Origin: Nocardioides pinisoli
GTDB taxonomy: Bacteria; Actinomycetota; Actinomycetes; Propionibacteriales; Nocardioidaceae
DNA: 64,000 bases
Assembly: GCF_024199985.1 (NCBI RefSeq)
Contig: NZ_JANARS010000003.1
Coordinates: 372,001-436,000, forward strand
Direction: 5' to 3'
The notes under the pieces are model-generated. The model was not told the origin of the DNA. It was given only the letters and a program-made list of their open reading frames with translations, and ran no database searches. The position numbers were made by a program, and so were the translations under genes. Of this stretch, positions 33,951 through 42,593 are shown piece after piece (the stretch's first letter is position 1; every line of letters starts with the position of its first letter).

Positions 33951-34463
33951 TCAGCCCTTGACGGGGATCCGCAGCCGCTGGCCGACGCTGAGCACGTCCG
34001 GGTCGGTGATCTTCGGGTTTGCGGCCACGACCTGCGCGACCGTCGTGCGCGTGTAGTCGCGCACCTTCCGCACGATCGAGGTGAGCGTGTCCCCACGCTC
34101 CACCCGGTAGACCAGCCAGCCCTGCAGGTCAGCAAACGAGATGACCTCGATCTCCCGCAGGTTGAAGCCCGGGCTGGGTCCCTCGTCGGGCAGGCCGGGG
34201 TTGTCACCGAAGACCTGCACCGTGAGCCGCGAGCCGTCACGCGGCGGGCTGCTCACGGTGACGTGCGTGGAGAACTCCCCCACAGCGGCCATCCCGCCGG
34301 TCGACTGCGCGGAGTCCTCGGCGAGGACGCGGCCGCGGCCGTCGAGCACGCGGACACCGATCGTCCCCTCGAACCCGTTGCCGATCCCAGCGACGACGAA
34401 CCGCCGCCCGACCAGGTCGTCCTTCGCCGGCTGGCGCACCCGCACGTCCGTGATCAGTCCCAT
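33951..34463 (-). CDS. Gmad2 immunoglobulin-like domain protein with C-terminal LysM
   Basis: 170 residues from ATG 34463 (MGLITDVRVRQPAKDDLVG), with GGGAGGGAC upstream. Residues ~5-105 are the Gmad2 domain, practically identical to the protein at 18586-18966 (one Val/Ile change). Residues ~118-168 form a LysM: YRVERGDTLTSIVRKVRDYT ... VVAANPKITDPDVLSVGQRLRIP, the peptidoglycan/chitin-binding module. No signal peptide is evident, which is odd for a wall-binding protein; a non-classical route or cytoplasmic role (as for some LysM-containing BON-type proteins) is possible. TAGCGT (minus reading, 34496-34501) is the likely -10. Convergent with the RTX-like gene, 12 bp apart. Confidence 0.87.
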   Translation of the reverse strand: MGLITDVRVRQPAKDDLVGRRFVVAGIGNGFEGTIGVRVLDGRGRVLAEDSAQSTGGMAAVGEFSTHVTVSSPPRDGSRLTVQVFGDNPGLPDEGPSPGFNLREIEVISFADLQGWLVYRVERGDTLTSIVRKVRDYTRTTVAQVVAANPKITDPDVLSVGQRLRIPVKG

Positions 34464-34502
34464 GATGTCCCTCCCGAAGTCGGCCGAGGTCACCCACGCT
34501 AG
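34099..34502 (-). repeat. 404-bp direct repeat, copy 2
   Basis: Ungapped match to 18602-19005 with 10 differences by hand count, same orientation. Unique sequence resumes on both sides: the LysM-coding part on the left, different upstream DNA on the right. Confidence 0.9.
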
Positions 34503-34653
34503 AGACCGGGCGCGGGGCCTGTCACCACGCAGAACGACCTGCGTTCGTGCCGCACGACTGCCCCTCGCTGAACGTGCGGAAGGCGCGTACCGTGACGCAG
34601 GCACTGCGGGCGTCCAGAAGACGGCGTCCCGCGACCCTGACAGAGGGGGCGCC

Positions 34654-35352
34654 ATGACCGGCCTCGGCCCTGCCAAGACGATCCCCGGAACTGACCAGCT
34701 CGCCGAGGTGGCTCCACACCCTGACGTGCCTGTCCTCGGGCCGATGACCGGCAGCTGGAGCCGTTCACTGCCCGATGACACCTGGTACTGGTCCGACGAG
34801 ATGTACGTGATCCACGGCTTCGCGCCGGGCGAGGTGGTGCCCACGACCGAGCTCGTCCTGCGACACAAGCACCCGGCGGACCTCGAGCGCTCCCGGAGAC
34901 TCGTGCAGACGGCCGCCGAGCGCGGGACCCCGTTCTCGAATCCCCACCGCATCGTCGACGCGCACGGACGCGTGCACGACGTCCTGAGTGCCGGGCGCGG
35001 CTTCACCGACGCTGACGGTGAGCTGGTCGAGGTGAACGGCTACACCGTGGATCTCACCGCGACCCAACGCGAAGAAGTGCAGCCCGCGGTCGAGGCGGCG
35101 CTGCGCGGCGCGATGGAGCACCGCGGTGTCATCGAGCAGGCCAAGGGCGGTCTGATGGCGGCCTTCCGGCTCGACGCCGACGGCGCCTTCGAGATGCTGC
35201 GCGCGATCTCCAACAGGGAGAACATCAAGCTGCACGACCTCGCGCACCGCCTGGTCGACGAGCTCGGGAGGCTCGAGCCCAGTCACGAGTCCGAGACCGC
35301 GATGCACGAGCTGCTCGTGCGTGTCGCCCGCACGACGCATCCGCCGGAGTGA
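34654..35352 (+). CDS. PAS-ANTAR domain regulator
   Basis: 232 residues from ATG 34654 with GAGGGGG upstream. Residues ~35-145 form a PAS fold (GSWSRSLPDDTWYWSDEMYVIHGFAPGEVVPT ... HRIVDAHGRVHDVLSAGRGFTDADGELVEVNGYTVDLT). Residues ~165-215 are an ANTAR helical bundle (HRGVIEQAKGGLMAAFRLDADGAFEMLRAISNRENIKLHDLAHRLVDEL) with the conserved Ala/aromatic pattern that binds paired RNA hairpins to stop termination. Such proteins antiterminate transcription in response to a sensed signal; no cognate double-hairpin leader is visible next to it, so its targets lie elsewhere. Soluble. Convergent with the sulfatase gene. Confidence 0.9.
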   Translation: MTGLGPAKTIPGTDQLAEVAPHPDVPVLGPMTGSWSRSLPDDTWYWSDEMYVIHGFAPGEVVPTTELVLRHKHPADLERSRRLVQTAAERGTPFSNPHRIVDAHGRVHDVLSAGRGFTDADGELVEVNGYTVDLTATQREEVQPAVEAALRGAMEHRGVIEQAKGGLMAAFRLDADGAFEMLRAISNRENIKLHDLAHRLVDELGRLEPSHESETAMHELLVRVARTTHPPE

Positions 35353-35407
35353 CAGGACCCGTGGTGGTCGCTCGCCCACACCCGGTCGAGCGAGCGTGGC
35401 GCTCTGC

Positions 35408-36667
35408 CTACTGCTCGGACCTGCGCAGGGCGAGGCCCTGCGCCCGGGAGAGCTCGCCGGCCTTCCGTGACCAGTCGGAGACGTCGACGTCGCGCAGGCT
35501 GGTGAGCTGGTGGGGATCGCGCTCCAGGTCGTAGAGCTCCCACTCCCCGGTGCCGTGGTGCTCGATGTAGGCCTGGGACCCCTCCCGCAGCAGCGACCAG
35601 TCGAGGTTCGTGTTCTCGATGATCAGGCGCCGCCGCCAGGAGGACCAGTCCCCCGACCTGAGCGGGCCGAGCATGGAGCGACCGTCGAGCTCGCGTCCGG
35701 CGTCCGGGTCGAGGTCGGCGATGTCGAGGGTGGTGGGCATCAGGTCGACCTGCGAGACGAACGCGTCGCTCGTTGCCGGCTCGACACCGGGCCCGCGGAC
35801 GGCGAACGGGATGCCCGCCGCCTCCTCGTAGGGCTGGCTCTTGCTCAGGAGCCGGTGCTCGCCCAGCAGGTAGCCGTTGTCGGAGACGAAGAAGATCCAC
35901 GTCCTCCTCAGCTGGCCGGTCCGCCGCAGGACGTCCAGCACGCGGTCGACCTGCTCGTCGACGTCCTGCAGCTCCTCGAGCTTGCCCTCATAGATCTTCT
36001 GCATCTTGCGCCGGTCCTGCGGCGGCAGGTCCTGCAGCCACGTGGGCTTGTCGCTCATGTCGGCCTCGTTGAGCGAGGGCGGGTCCCACTCGACCCCGTC
36101 GAAGTCGTCGGCGTGCTCGGGGCTCGGCGTGTACGGGCCGTGGGGCGCCGTCGGCGAGTACACCGCGAACCACGGCCCGGCGTCCTGGTGGCGACGGATG
36201 AAGCGGCGCAGCCGCGTGCCGGCGAACCGGTCGAAGCTCCGCTGCGAGTCGACCTTCCGGACCTCACCGTCCACGTTCACCCGCGGGTCGTCGATCATGC
36301 CGTCGAGCAACGTGACCCAGCGGTCCCAGCCGGGGGCGACGTACGTCGGATCCTGGGCGACCCCGTTCATGTACTTCCCGAAGTAGCCGGTGCTGTAGCC
36401 GGCCCCCTTCATCCTGGTCGCGGCCGTGTCCCGGTCATGGCCCTGAGCCACGAAGGGCTGATGGGTCATGTTGGTGGCGCACCCGTGGTTGTGGGGGTAG
36501 CGACTCGTGAGGATCGAGGCCCGCGCCGGCCCGCACAACGGCATCGCGCTGTAGCCCTGCCGGAAGTGCACACCCTTGCGCACCAGCCGCTTCCACGTGC
36601 GGTCCATCGACCTCAGCGTCGAACGCATCTGGTCGTCCGTCACGATCCACAGGACGTTGTCGGCCAC
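35408..36667 (-). CDS. Type I sulfatase (alkaline-phosphatase superfamily)
   Basis: 419 residues from GTG 36667 (VADNVLWIVTDDQMRSTL). TAGGGT in minus reading (36675-36680) ends 7 nt before it, arguing for a leaderless start without signal peptide. The first metal ligands are in the TDDQ at ~10-13 and the formylglycine motif is C45-G-P-A-R (PLCGPARAS), followed by YPHNHG. Late metal ligands appear in FFVSDNGYLLGEHRLLSK. Because residue 45 is Cys in CxPxR context, the enzyme needs a formylglycine-generating enzyme, not seen in this window. Typical substrates are sulfate esters of sugars or steroids; here unknown. Convergent with the ANTAR gene and divergent from the DUF385 gene. Confidence 0.93.
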   Translation of the reverse strand: MADNVLWIVTDDQMRSTLRSMDRTWKRLVRKGVHFRQGYSAMPLCGPARASILTSRYPHNHGCATNMTHQPFVAQGHDRDTAATRMKGAGYSTGYFGKYMNGVAQDPTYVAPGWDRWVTLLDGMIDDPRVNVDGEVRKVDSQRSFDRFAGTRLRRFIRRHQDAGPWFAVYSPTAPHGPYTPSPEHADDFDGVEWDPPSLNEADMSDKPTWLQDLPPQDRRKMQKIYEGKLEELQDVDEQVDRVLDVLRRTGQLRRTWIFFVSDNGYLLGEHRLLSKSQPYEEAAGIPFAVRGPGVEPATSDAFVSQVDLMPTTLDIADLDPDAGRELDGRSMLGPLRSGDWSSWRRRLIIENTNLDWSLLREGSQAYIEHHGTGEWELYDLERDPHQLTSLRDVDVSDWSRKAGELSRAQGLALRRSEQ

Positions 36668-36817
36668 GTGCCACACCCTACGCACGCCGATGGGCAGCCG
36701 GGGGCCAGCCTGAGGACGATCGACCCTGGCGATCGCCGGGGGCGGGTGCTAGACCGGGAGTGGCGAGCGCAGCAGTGCCGCGCGGCAGTGCACGGACACG
36801 CCCCCGGGAGGTACGTC

Positions 36818-37324
36818 ATGAGCCTGGACCACGGCCGGCGGGCATCAGGGCGGGGCAAGGCGATGCTTCCGCCGCGCTGGTTCGTCGTCACCTTCTGGCA
36901 CGCCCATCGCGCGCTCGTGCGCCTGACCAAGGGCCGCGTCGGGCTGTGGCGGCCGAAGCCGGACGGCTGGGGAGCGCTCTGGCTCACCACGACGGGACGA
37001 CGCAGCCGGCAGCCGCGCCAGGTCCTGGTCGGCTACTTCGAGGACGGCGACGACTACGTCACGATGGCCATGAACGGGTGGGGTGCGGCCGAACCCGCCT
37101 GGTGGCTGAACCTCCAGGCCCACCCCGACGCCGTCGCCCAGACCAGGGACGGCGTCCGGCCCGTCCGTGCCCGCCGCGCGCAGGGACCCGAGCGCGAGCG
37201 GCTGTGGGCACGCTGGGCACAGATCGACAAGAACCTCGATGCCTACGCCGCCCGCCGGCCGACCGAGACGGCGGTGGTCGTGCTCGAACCACGCGACCGG
37301 ACGAGCACTGGCGGCCGCTCCTGA
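36818..37324 (+). CDS. DUF385 (F420-dependent nitroreductase/quinone reductase-like) protein
   Basis: 168 residues from ATG 36818 with GGGAGG 7 nt upstream. The split-barrel DUF385 pattern is clear: VVTFWHAHRALVRLTKGRVGLWRPKPDGWGALWLTTTGRRSRQPRQVLVGYFEDGDDYVTMAMNGWGAAEPAWWLNLQAHPDA ... RERLWARWAQID. In actinobacteria this family (Ddn-like) uses deazaflavin F420 to reduce quinones, nitroaromatics or other compounds near the membrane. F420 use is inferred from the family; no biosynthesis gene is nearby. No helix for anchoring is obvious. Divergent from the sulfatase with 150 bp between, and converging on the RTX-like gene at 37354 (29 bp gap). Confidence 0.9.
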   Translation: MSLDHGRRASGRGKAMLPPRWFVVTFWHAHRALVRLTKGRVGLWRPKPDGWGALWLTTTGRRSRQPRQVLVGYFEDGDDYVTMAMNGWGAAEPAWWLNLQAHPDAVAQTRDGVRPVRARRAQGPERERLWARWAQIDKNLDAYAARRPTETAVVVLEPRDRTSTGGRS

Positions 37325-37353
37325 CCCGGACGTCGCTGCCGGGACGGGTCCGG

Positions 37354-38850
37354 TCAGCCGGCTCGGCGAAGCTCCGCGAGCTCGATCGGCAGCCGCGGCG
37401 CGACCCGCGGGCCGCTCTCGAGCCGCTCGAACCCGTTCGGTGCCGGCGTACGTCCATCACGCGCGTCCCGACCCGACCGGCCGGACCCCACGTCCTCGCA
37501 GCTCCTGACCCGTTCGGCGCCGAGGCAGGTGTCCCGCCCCTGACGGCCGTTCGCGAAGTCGCCGCGACCAGCGCCCAGGTCGAGGACGTCCCGCCCGCGG
37601 GTGGCCACCACGGAGTCGCGGCCCCCGCGCATCGAGGCCTCCAGGCTGCGTCCGCCCTGCATGATCACGTCGTCGTTCCGCTGGGTGCCGCGGACCCGCC
37701 ACCGTGCGTCCTCGCCCTGGATCCACAGGACCTCGAGCCCGCGCACGCGAGCGGCCCGTGCCCTGGTCCGGAGCACTCCGCGGCCCAGGTCCACGGTGAT
37801 CGGCGAGCCCTCGCCGAAGCCGGCCTTCCGCACGTCGAGGGTGACGAGGTCGCGGGACCTGCCTCCGTCCACCGTCGTCCCGCGGGAGGCGGGGGTGAGC
37901 CGGACGTAGATGTCGTCGTGTCCCCCGCCGCCGTCGACGTCGACGCCCTCCCCGGCCTGGGCCAGGAGCTGGTCGTCCCCGTCGTCGCCGCGCAGGACGG
38001 CCGGTCGGGTCTCCGGGTGGGCCTCGAGGTGGTCCGTGTCCTCCCCGCCGCGCGCCGTACCTCCGGCCTGCCCCAGGAAGACCCAGTCCATGCCGGGGCC
38101 ACCGTCGATGTCGTCCGGGGCGTCAGCGGCCGGGTCGAGGTCCGTGTCCGCGAAGTCCGAGACGAGGGTGTCGTTGCCGCCGGCGCCGTCGATCTGGTCG
38201 GCGCCGCCGCGACCGATCAGGACGTCGAGGTACGGCGACCCGATCAGCACGTCCGCGGTGCGCGTGCCGACGATGCTCAGGGCCTCGGTCACGACGACCT
38301 GGTCGGTGCCGGACGGCTCCGCGACCACGCCGAGCCCTCCCACGGGAGTGAGGTCGGCCCTGATCCCGCCCGGGAAGCCGGCGGCGAGGAGGTCCGAGTA
38401 GAGCACGGTGTCCGCCGGGAGGGAGTAGTCGTCGCGCGTCAGGGGATCGAGGCCGCCGTCGACGTAGTCGTTGCCCACCCCCGGCCAGATCACGTCGCCG
38501 CCGGCATCGCTGTCGAAGCCGCCGAGGAGGCGGTCGTCGCCTGCCAGCCCCTCCAGCCGGTCGGTCCCCTCGTCGCCGCAGATGACGTCGTTGCCGAGCA
38601 ACCCCGAGATCCTGTCGTCGCCTCCCAGCCCGACCATCACGTCGTCGCCATCGGTGCCCGTCATCACGTCGTCCCCCGGCGTGCCCAGGTGCGTCGCGGG
38701 CCTGCCCTCGCACGTCCCCGCGGCCGCGCTCGACGAGACCGCGGGAAGCAGCGGCGCGACGAGGGCCAGGCCCGCGATGGCCAGGCGGGGCGGCCTGGTC
38801 CGTCCGCGGGTCCACCTCGATGAAGCTGGTGTGGCGTCGTACGTGTCCAT
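37354..38850 (-). CDS. Secreted RTX-like calcium-binding repeat protein, full length
   Basis: 498 residues from ATG 38850 with AAGGAG 7 nt upstream. A long signal peptide (about residues 20-43: PPRLAIAGLALVAPLLPAVS) precedes a Cys-containing start CEGRPATHLGTPGDDVMTG. Nonapeptide repeats fill ~50-115 (GTDGDDVMVGLGGDDRISGLLGND), ~210-330 and ~390-450 (GGRSRDLVTLD, GGRDSVVATRGRDVLDLGAGRGD). Between them are beta-rich non-repeat segments. A Cys pair (DTCLGAERVRSCED) near the C-terminus recurs in the sister proteins. The last ~35 residues are low complexity. It is the intact relative of the interrupted gene at 32655. Extracellular or wall-associated calcium-binding role by family. Confidence 0.88.
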   Translation of the reverse strand: MDTYDATPASSRWTRGRTRPPRLAIAGLALVAPLLPAVSSSAAAGTCEGRPATHLGTPGDDVMTGTDGDDVMVGLGGDDRISGLLGNDVICGDEGTDRLEGLAGDDRLLGGFDSDAGGDVIWPGVGNDYVDGGLDPLTRDDYSLPADTVLYSDLLAAGFPGGIRADLTPVGGLGVVAEPSGTDQVVVTEALSIVGTRTADVLIGSPYLDVLIGRGGADQIDGAGGNDTLVSDFADTDLDPAADAPDDIDGGPGMDWVFLGQAGGTARGGEDTDHLEAHPETRPAVLRGDDGDDQLLAQAGEGVDVDGGGGHDDIYVRLTPASRGTTVDGGRSRDLVTLDVRKAGFGEGSPITVDLGRGVLRTRARAARVRGLEVLWIQGEDARWRVRGTQRNDDVIMQGGRSLEASMRGGRDSVVATRGRDVLDLGAGRGDFANGRQGRDTCLGAERVRSCEDVGSGRSGRDARDGRTPAPNGFERLESGPRVAPRLPIELAELRRAG

Positions 38851-38973
38851 GTCCGGGCTCCTTCCCCGCGTCCGATGCCACTCAGGATGAGCGCCTCGCG
38901 CGCGGGAGACACGGGTCGCGAGTCCCGAGCCGTCCGGGAAGAATGGGAGGTCGTGGGGCGGACCCCGGCGGGA

Positions 38974-39030
38974 GAACTGCGGCCGTAGGGCGCCCTCCGA
39001 TGGCCTCGACCCGTCGCGCCGCCGCAGTTC
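38974..39030. repeat. Inverted repeat with 10-bp arms
   Basis: Arms GAACTGCGGC (38974-38983) and GCCGCAGTTC (39021-39030), extendable by one A-T pair, separated by 37 nt that contain a smaller GGGCGCCC dyad. It lies between the end of the DUF1801 gene and the start of the RTX-like gene; terminator of the former or leader of the latter. Confidence 0.5.
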
Positions 39031-39076
39031 TTGGGGTGCGACCAGGACCGGCCGCGCCCGCCACAGCGCCGTACGG

Positions 39077-39466
39077 TCAGGGCCGGCTCAGCCGCCGCCA
39101 CCCGCCTCGCCGGTTGTGGTCGACGATCTCGGTGAGGATGCCGACGATCGCGTCGCGGTCGATCTCGTCGCCGTCGTAGACCTGGATCGCCCTGGCGGTC
39201 TGGTTGTCGTGGCCCTGGTTGATGACGCCGTGCGGGTCGCTGACGGTCGGGTCGTAGAGGAACAGGTTGACGTGGTCCTTCGTCGCGAGCAGCGCGCAGA
39301 CGTTGCCGTCGAGGACGAAGTAGGGCTGCACGGTCCGCTTGACCGTCTCCTCGATCTCGGGGTCCGTCTCCCAGACCAGCTCGCGCAGCCGCTCGCAGAT
39401 CGCGCGCTGCCAGTCGGGCAGCTTCTCGATGTAGGCGTCGACCCCCGGATGCGCGCGTCCCGTCAT
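39077..39466 (-). CDS. DUF1801-family protein
   Basis: 129 residues from ATG 39466 (MTGRAHPGVDAYIEKLPDWQRAICERLRELV). CACAAT in minus reading ends 6 nt before the ATG, so the start is probably leaderless. The YdhG-like pattern is visible: HPGVDAYIEKLPDWQRAICERLRELVWETDPEIEETVKRTVQPYFVLDGNVCALLATKDHVNLFLYDPT. Structures in this family have an antiparallel sheet with helices and some members act as iron chaperones, but most have no known role. Cytoplasmic. It lies head-to-tail behind the GbsR/MarR gene with a 49-bp gap but probably has its own promoter. Confidence 0.87.
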   Translation of the reverse strand: MTGRAHPGVDAYIEKLPDWQRAICERLRELVWETDPEIEETVKRTVQPYFVLDGNVCALLATKDHVNLFLYDPTVSDPHGVINQGHDNQTARAIQVYDGDEIDRDAIVGILTEIVDHNRRGGWRRLSRP

Positions 39467-39515
39467 GGCGGGATTGTGCCAGCGCGAGCGCTCACCAGCG
39501 AGCGTCGACGTGGCC

Positions 39516-39977
39516 TCATCGGTGAGCGGCACGCCACTCGTGCCAGCGCTGGTCGAGGCCGCGCGAGTCCTCCCTGACGAACCGCAGGTAGTCGCGGGTC
39601 TCCTCGACCCGCTCGCGGCCGGGCGAGCCCTCGGGCAGCAGGTCGATGGCCTCCTGGACGGACTCGATGATCACGTCGAGCAGGGGCAGCCTGGCTGCCT
39701 GGATGGTGCTCCAGATGTCGCCGTCGCGGACCCGGAAGAGGTCGCCGCGCCCCGCGGGGTTGCGCTCCCGGACGACCAGGTGGGTGTCGGAGAGGTAGCG
39801 CACGGCCCCCGAGATCGCGGCCGGTGAGACCTCGAGGCCGCGGGACAGGTCGGCGGCGGTGTAGACGGACTGGTCGTCGGCCAGGATGAACGCGAAGACG
39901 CGGGCGGGCATGCGCGGCAGGCCCATCGTCTCCAGGGTCTGGCCGAGTCGTTCGACGGCACGCGCGAGGTCGCTCAC
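39516..39977 (-). CDS. GbsR/MarR-family transcriptional regulator
   Basis: 153 residues from GTG 39977 (VSDLARAVERLGQTLETMG). TATAGT in minus reading (39985-39990) ends 7 nt before it, a leaderless start. Winged-helix region: MPARVFAFILADDQSVYTAADLSRGLEVSPAAISGAVRYLSDTHLVVRERNPAGRGDLFRV, characteristic of the GbsR branch of MarR regulators; a C-terminal helical region (about 95-150) should mediate dimerisation. It is divergent from an ABC exporter operon and a perfect 9-bp-arm dyad lies between the two starts, overlapping both promoter regions. It therefore probably represses itself and the exporter until an exported compound binds. Confidence 0.92.
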   Translation of the reverse strand: MSDLARAVERLGQTLETMGLPRMPARVFAFILADDQSVYTAADLSRGLEVSPAAISGAVRYLSDTHLVVRERNPAGRGDLFRVRDGDIWSTIQAARLPLLDVIIESVQEAIDLLPEGSPGRERVEETRDYLRFVREDSRGLDQRWHEWRAAHR

Positions 39978-39997
39978 GTCGGGCACTATATAACCTT

Positions 39998-40018
39998 CAC
40001 AAGTTTGTGAAACTTGTG
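39998..40018. promoter_or_regulatory. Operator candidate for the GbsR/MarR regulator
   Basis: Perfect dyad: arms CACAAGTTT (39998-40006) and AAACTTGTG (40010-40018) around a 3-nt centre, unusually AT-rich for this DNA. It covers the spacer of a likely plus promoter (TTCACA at 39996-40001, AACACT at 40020-40025) and the -35 area of the minus promoter. Confidence 0.75.
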
Positions 40019-40031
40019 CAACACTCGCTCC

Positions 40032-40922
40032 ATGGCTGTCATCGAGCTCCACGACGTCGTCAAGACCTTCGGCACCACCCGCGCGCTCGACCACCTCGAC
40101 CTCACCGTCGAGCAGGGCGAGGTGCACGGCTTCCTCGGTCCCAACGGGGCCGGCAAGTCGACCACCATCCGGGTCCTCCTCGGGCTGCTCCGGACCGACT
40201 CGGGCACCGTCACCATGCTGGGCGGCGACCCGTGGCACGACGCCCCGACCCTGCACCGCCGGCTCGCCTATGTGCCGGGAGACGTCTCGCTCTGGCCCAA
40301 CCTGACCGGTGGCGAGGTCATCGACGTGCTCGCCCGCATGCGCGGGGGACTCGACGAGGCGCGACGCCGGGAGATGCTCGAGCGCTTCGACCTCGACCCG
40401 TCCAAGAAGGCGCGCACCTACTCCAAGGGCAACCGGCAGAAGGTCGCCCTGGTCGCAGCACTCGCCAGCCGGGCCGACCTCTACCTGCTCGACGAGCCGA
40501 CGTCCGGGCTCGACCCCTTGATGGAGGCCGAGTTCCAGGAGGCCGTCCTCGAGCTCAAGGACGAGGGCGCGACCATCCTCCTGAGCTCGCACATCCTGGC
40601 CGAGGCCGAGGCGCTGTCCGATCGGATCAGCATCATCCGCGCCGGCCGGGTCGTGCAGACCGGGACGCTGGCCCAGCTGCGCCACCTGACCCGCACCACC
40701 GTCATCGCCGAGACCGACCGCCCCGCCACCGGGCTGGCGACCGTCCCCGGCGTCCACGAGCCCGAGCTCCACGGCAACCGCGTCACCTTCGACGTCGACT
40801 CCGACCACCTCGACGAGGCCGTCCGCGCGCTGTCCGGGCTCGGCGTGCGCTCCCTGGCAGCCCACCCGCCCACGCTGGAGGAGCTGTTCCTGCGCCAGTA
40901 CGGCGACGAGGTGACCGCGTGA
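40032..40922 (+). CDS. ABC exporter ATP-binding protein
   Basis: 296 residues from ATG 40032; AACACT at 40020-40025 ends 6 nt upstream. Walker [14 protein letters not shown] (about 37-45), Q-loop region, signature [15 protein letters not shown] (a degenerate LSGGQ), Walker [13 protein letters not shown], switch His in [13 protein letters not shown]. The C-terminal ~80 residues form the accessory domain typical of drug/antibiotic exporters (DrrA-like). Overlaps the permease start by 4 nt (GTGA), so the two subunits are made together. The signature motif deviates from LSGGQ but SKGNRQK is common in this subfamily. Expression is likely controlled by the divergent GbsR/MarR protein. Substrate unknown. 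Confidence 0.94.
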   Translation: MAVIELHDVVKTFGTTRALDHLDLTVEQGEVHGFLGPNGAGKSTTIRVLLGLLRTDSGTVTMLGGDPWHDAPTLHRRLAYVPGDVSLWPNLTGGEVIDVLARMRGGLDEARRREMLERFDLDPSKKARTYSKGNRQKVALVAALASRADLYLLDEPTSGLDPLMEAEFQEAVLELKDEGATILLSSHILAEAEALSDRISIIRAGRVVQTGTLAQLRHLTRTTVIAETDRPATGLATVPGVHEPELHGNRVTFDVDSDHLDEAVRALSGLGVRSLAAHPPTLEELFLRQYGDEVTA

Positions 40923-42559
40923 GCGCCACCTCGACCACCGGCCCGGCCACCAGCCCGGCCGCCAGCCCGGTCACCGGCGTCGGCCACCTGCTGCGCCTGG
41001 TCCTGCGCCGCGACCGGCTGCGGCTGCCGCTGTGGCTGGTCGGCCTCGGTGGGTCGATCGTCGCGAGCGCGCTGGCCGTGCCACCGATCTACGACACCCC
41101 GGAGAAGGTCGCCGGCTACGCCCGGACCGTCGGCACCAGCCCGGTGAGCTACCTGATGTCGGGCCGCCAGGCCGGGCTCGACACGATCGGCGGGATCGTG
41201 GCCAACGAGATCTCGCAGGTCGCCCAGCTCGGCGTCTGCCTGATGGTCGTCTTCCTCGTGGTGCGGCACACCCGCGCCGAGGAGGAGTCCGGGCGGGCGG
41301 AGCTGCTGCGCTCGACGGTCGTCGGCCGCCACGCCGCCACCCTCGCCGGACTCGTCTACGGCGTCACGGCCGCGCTGCTCCTCGCCGCCATCACGACGAC
41401 GTCCATGCTGGCGGCCGACCTGCCCGCCGGCGGGAGCCTGACGTACGGCGTCGGGCTGGCGCTGCTCGGGGTGGCCTACACCGCCATCACCCTGGTCTCC
41501 GTCCAGGTCTCGACCTCGGCCCGCGGTGCGCTCGGCCTGGCCGGGGCCGCCGTGGCCGTGGGCTACCTGGTGCGCGGCATCGGCGCGATGCAGGACAACG
41601 CCCTCGTCTGGCTCTCCCCGTTCGGCTGGGCGCAGGGCATGGACGCGTTCGGGGACGAGCGCTGGTGGCCCGCTGCGCTCCTCCTCGCCTTCACCGCTCT
41701 CCTCCTGGCCCTGGCCGCGCGCCTGGTGGCGCACCGCGACTTCGGGGGCGGGCTCCTCGCGACCCGACCCGGGCCGCCGCGGGCGAGCCGGCTGCTCCAC
41801 ACGCCGCTGGGTCTCGCCGTCCGGCTGCAGCGCGGACTGCTGACCGGGTGGGCCGTCGGGCTGTTCCTGCTGGGCGTGCTCTACGGCGCGGTGATCCCGA
41901 CCGTGCCCGACCTCATCGCCTCCAACCCCGACATGGCCGACGTCGTCGGTGCGTCGGGCCAGGCCGCCGAGGACGCGCTCGTCGACGCGTTCCTGGCCTA
42001 CATCTTCCTGTTCATGGCCGTCGTGGCCTGCGGCTTCGTCGTCGCGTCGGTGCTGCGCCTGAACGCCGAGGAGGAGGCGGGCCGCGCCGAGGTCGTCCTC
42101 GCGACCCCGGTCAGCAGGACGTCGTGGATGGCCGGCACCACCGCCGTCGCGCTCGTCGCCACCGCCGGCCTGACCGTGCTCATGGGCCTCGGGCTCGCCG
42201 TCGGCTACGCGGTCGTCAGCGGCGAGTGGGACCAGGTCCTCCCCCAGGTCGGTGGCCAGCTGGCCTACCTGCCCGGCACCCTCGTCGTCGGGGCGCTCGC
42301 CGTCGCCCTCTTCGGCCTGCTCCCCCGCGGCGCCGGGGTCGCCTGGACCGCCGTCGCGCTCGTCGCCCTCCAGGTCGTGCTCGGCCAGCTCCTCGGCCTG
42401 CCCGACTGGGTCCAGGCCATCTCGCCGTTCTGGCACCTGGCCGCCGTGCCGACGGACGACTTCGAGGTCGTCCCCGTCGTCGTCCTGGTCGGGATCGCCG
42501 CGGCCCTCGTGGCGGCGGGTCTCTGGGGCTACCGGCGCCGCGACGCCGTCGCCGGCTGA
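40919..42559 (+). CDS. ABC exporter membrane protein (polyketide-antibiotic exporter type)
   Basis: 546 residues from GTG 40919 ([16 protein letters not shown]). About twelve hydrophobic helices in two halves, each half starting with a similar motif: [20 protein letters not shown] ... [24 protein letters not shown] in the first, [19 protein letters not shown] ... [24 protein letters not shown] in the second. This internal duplication and the E-E-x-G-R-A-E motif are typical of the exporter family annotated for polyketide antibiotics (TnrB3/COG3559-like). It should form the channel with the ATPase encoded immediately upstream. It may provide drug or metabolite efflux; no biosynthesis cluster is present. 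Confidence 0.92.
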   Translation: MSATSTTGPATSPAASPVTGVGHLLRLVLRRDRLRLPLWLVGLGGSIVASALAVPPIYDTPEKVAGYARTVGTSPVSYLMSGRQAGLDTIGGIVANEISQVAQLGVCLMVVFLVVRHTRAEEESGRAELLRSTVVGRHAATLAGLVYGVTAALLLAAITTTSMLAADLPAGGSLTYGVGLALLGVAYTAITLVSVQVSTSARGALGLAGAAVAVGYLVRGIGAMQDNALVWLSPFGWAQGMDAFGDERWWPAALLLAFTALLLALAARLVAHRDFGGGLLATRPGPPRASRLLHTPLGLAVRLQRGLLTGWAVGLFLLGVLYGAVIPTVPDLIASNPDMADVVGASGQAAEDALVDAFLAYIFLFMAVVACGFVVASVLRLNAEEEAGRAEVVLATPVSRTSWMAGTTAVALVATAGLTVLMGLGLAVGYAVVSGEWDQVLPQVGGQLAYLPGTLVVGALAVALFGLLPRGAGVAWTAVALVALQVVLGQLLGLPDWVQAISPFWHLAAVPTDDFEVVPVVVLVGIAAALVAAGLWGYRRRDAVAG

Positions 42560-42593
42560 GCGACCCGAGGCAGGGCCGACAGGCAGCCGTCGG

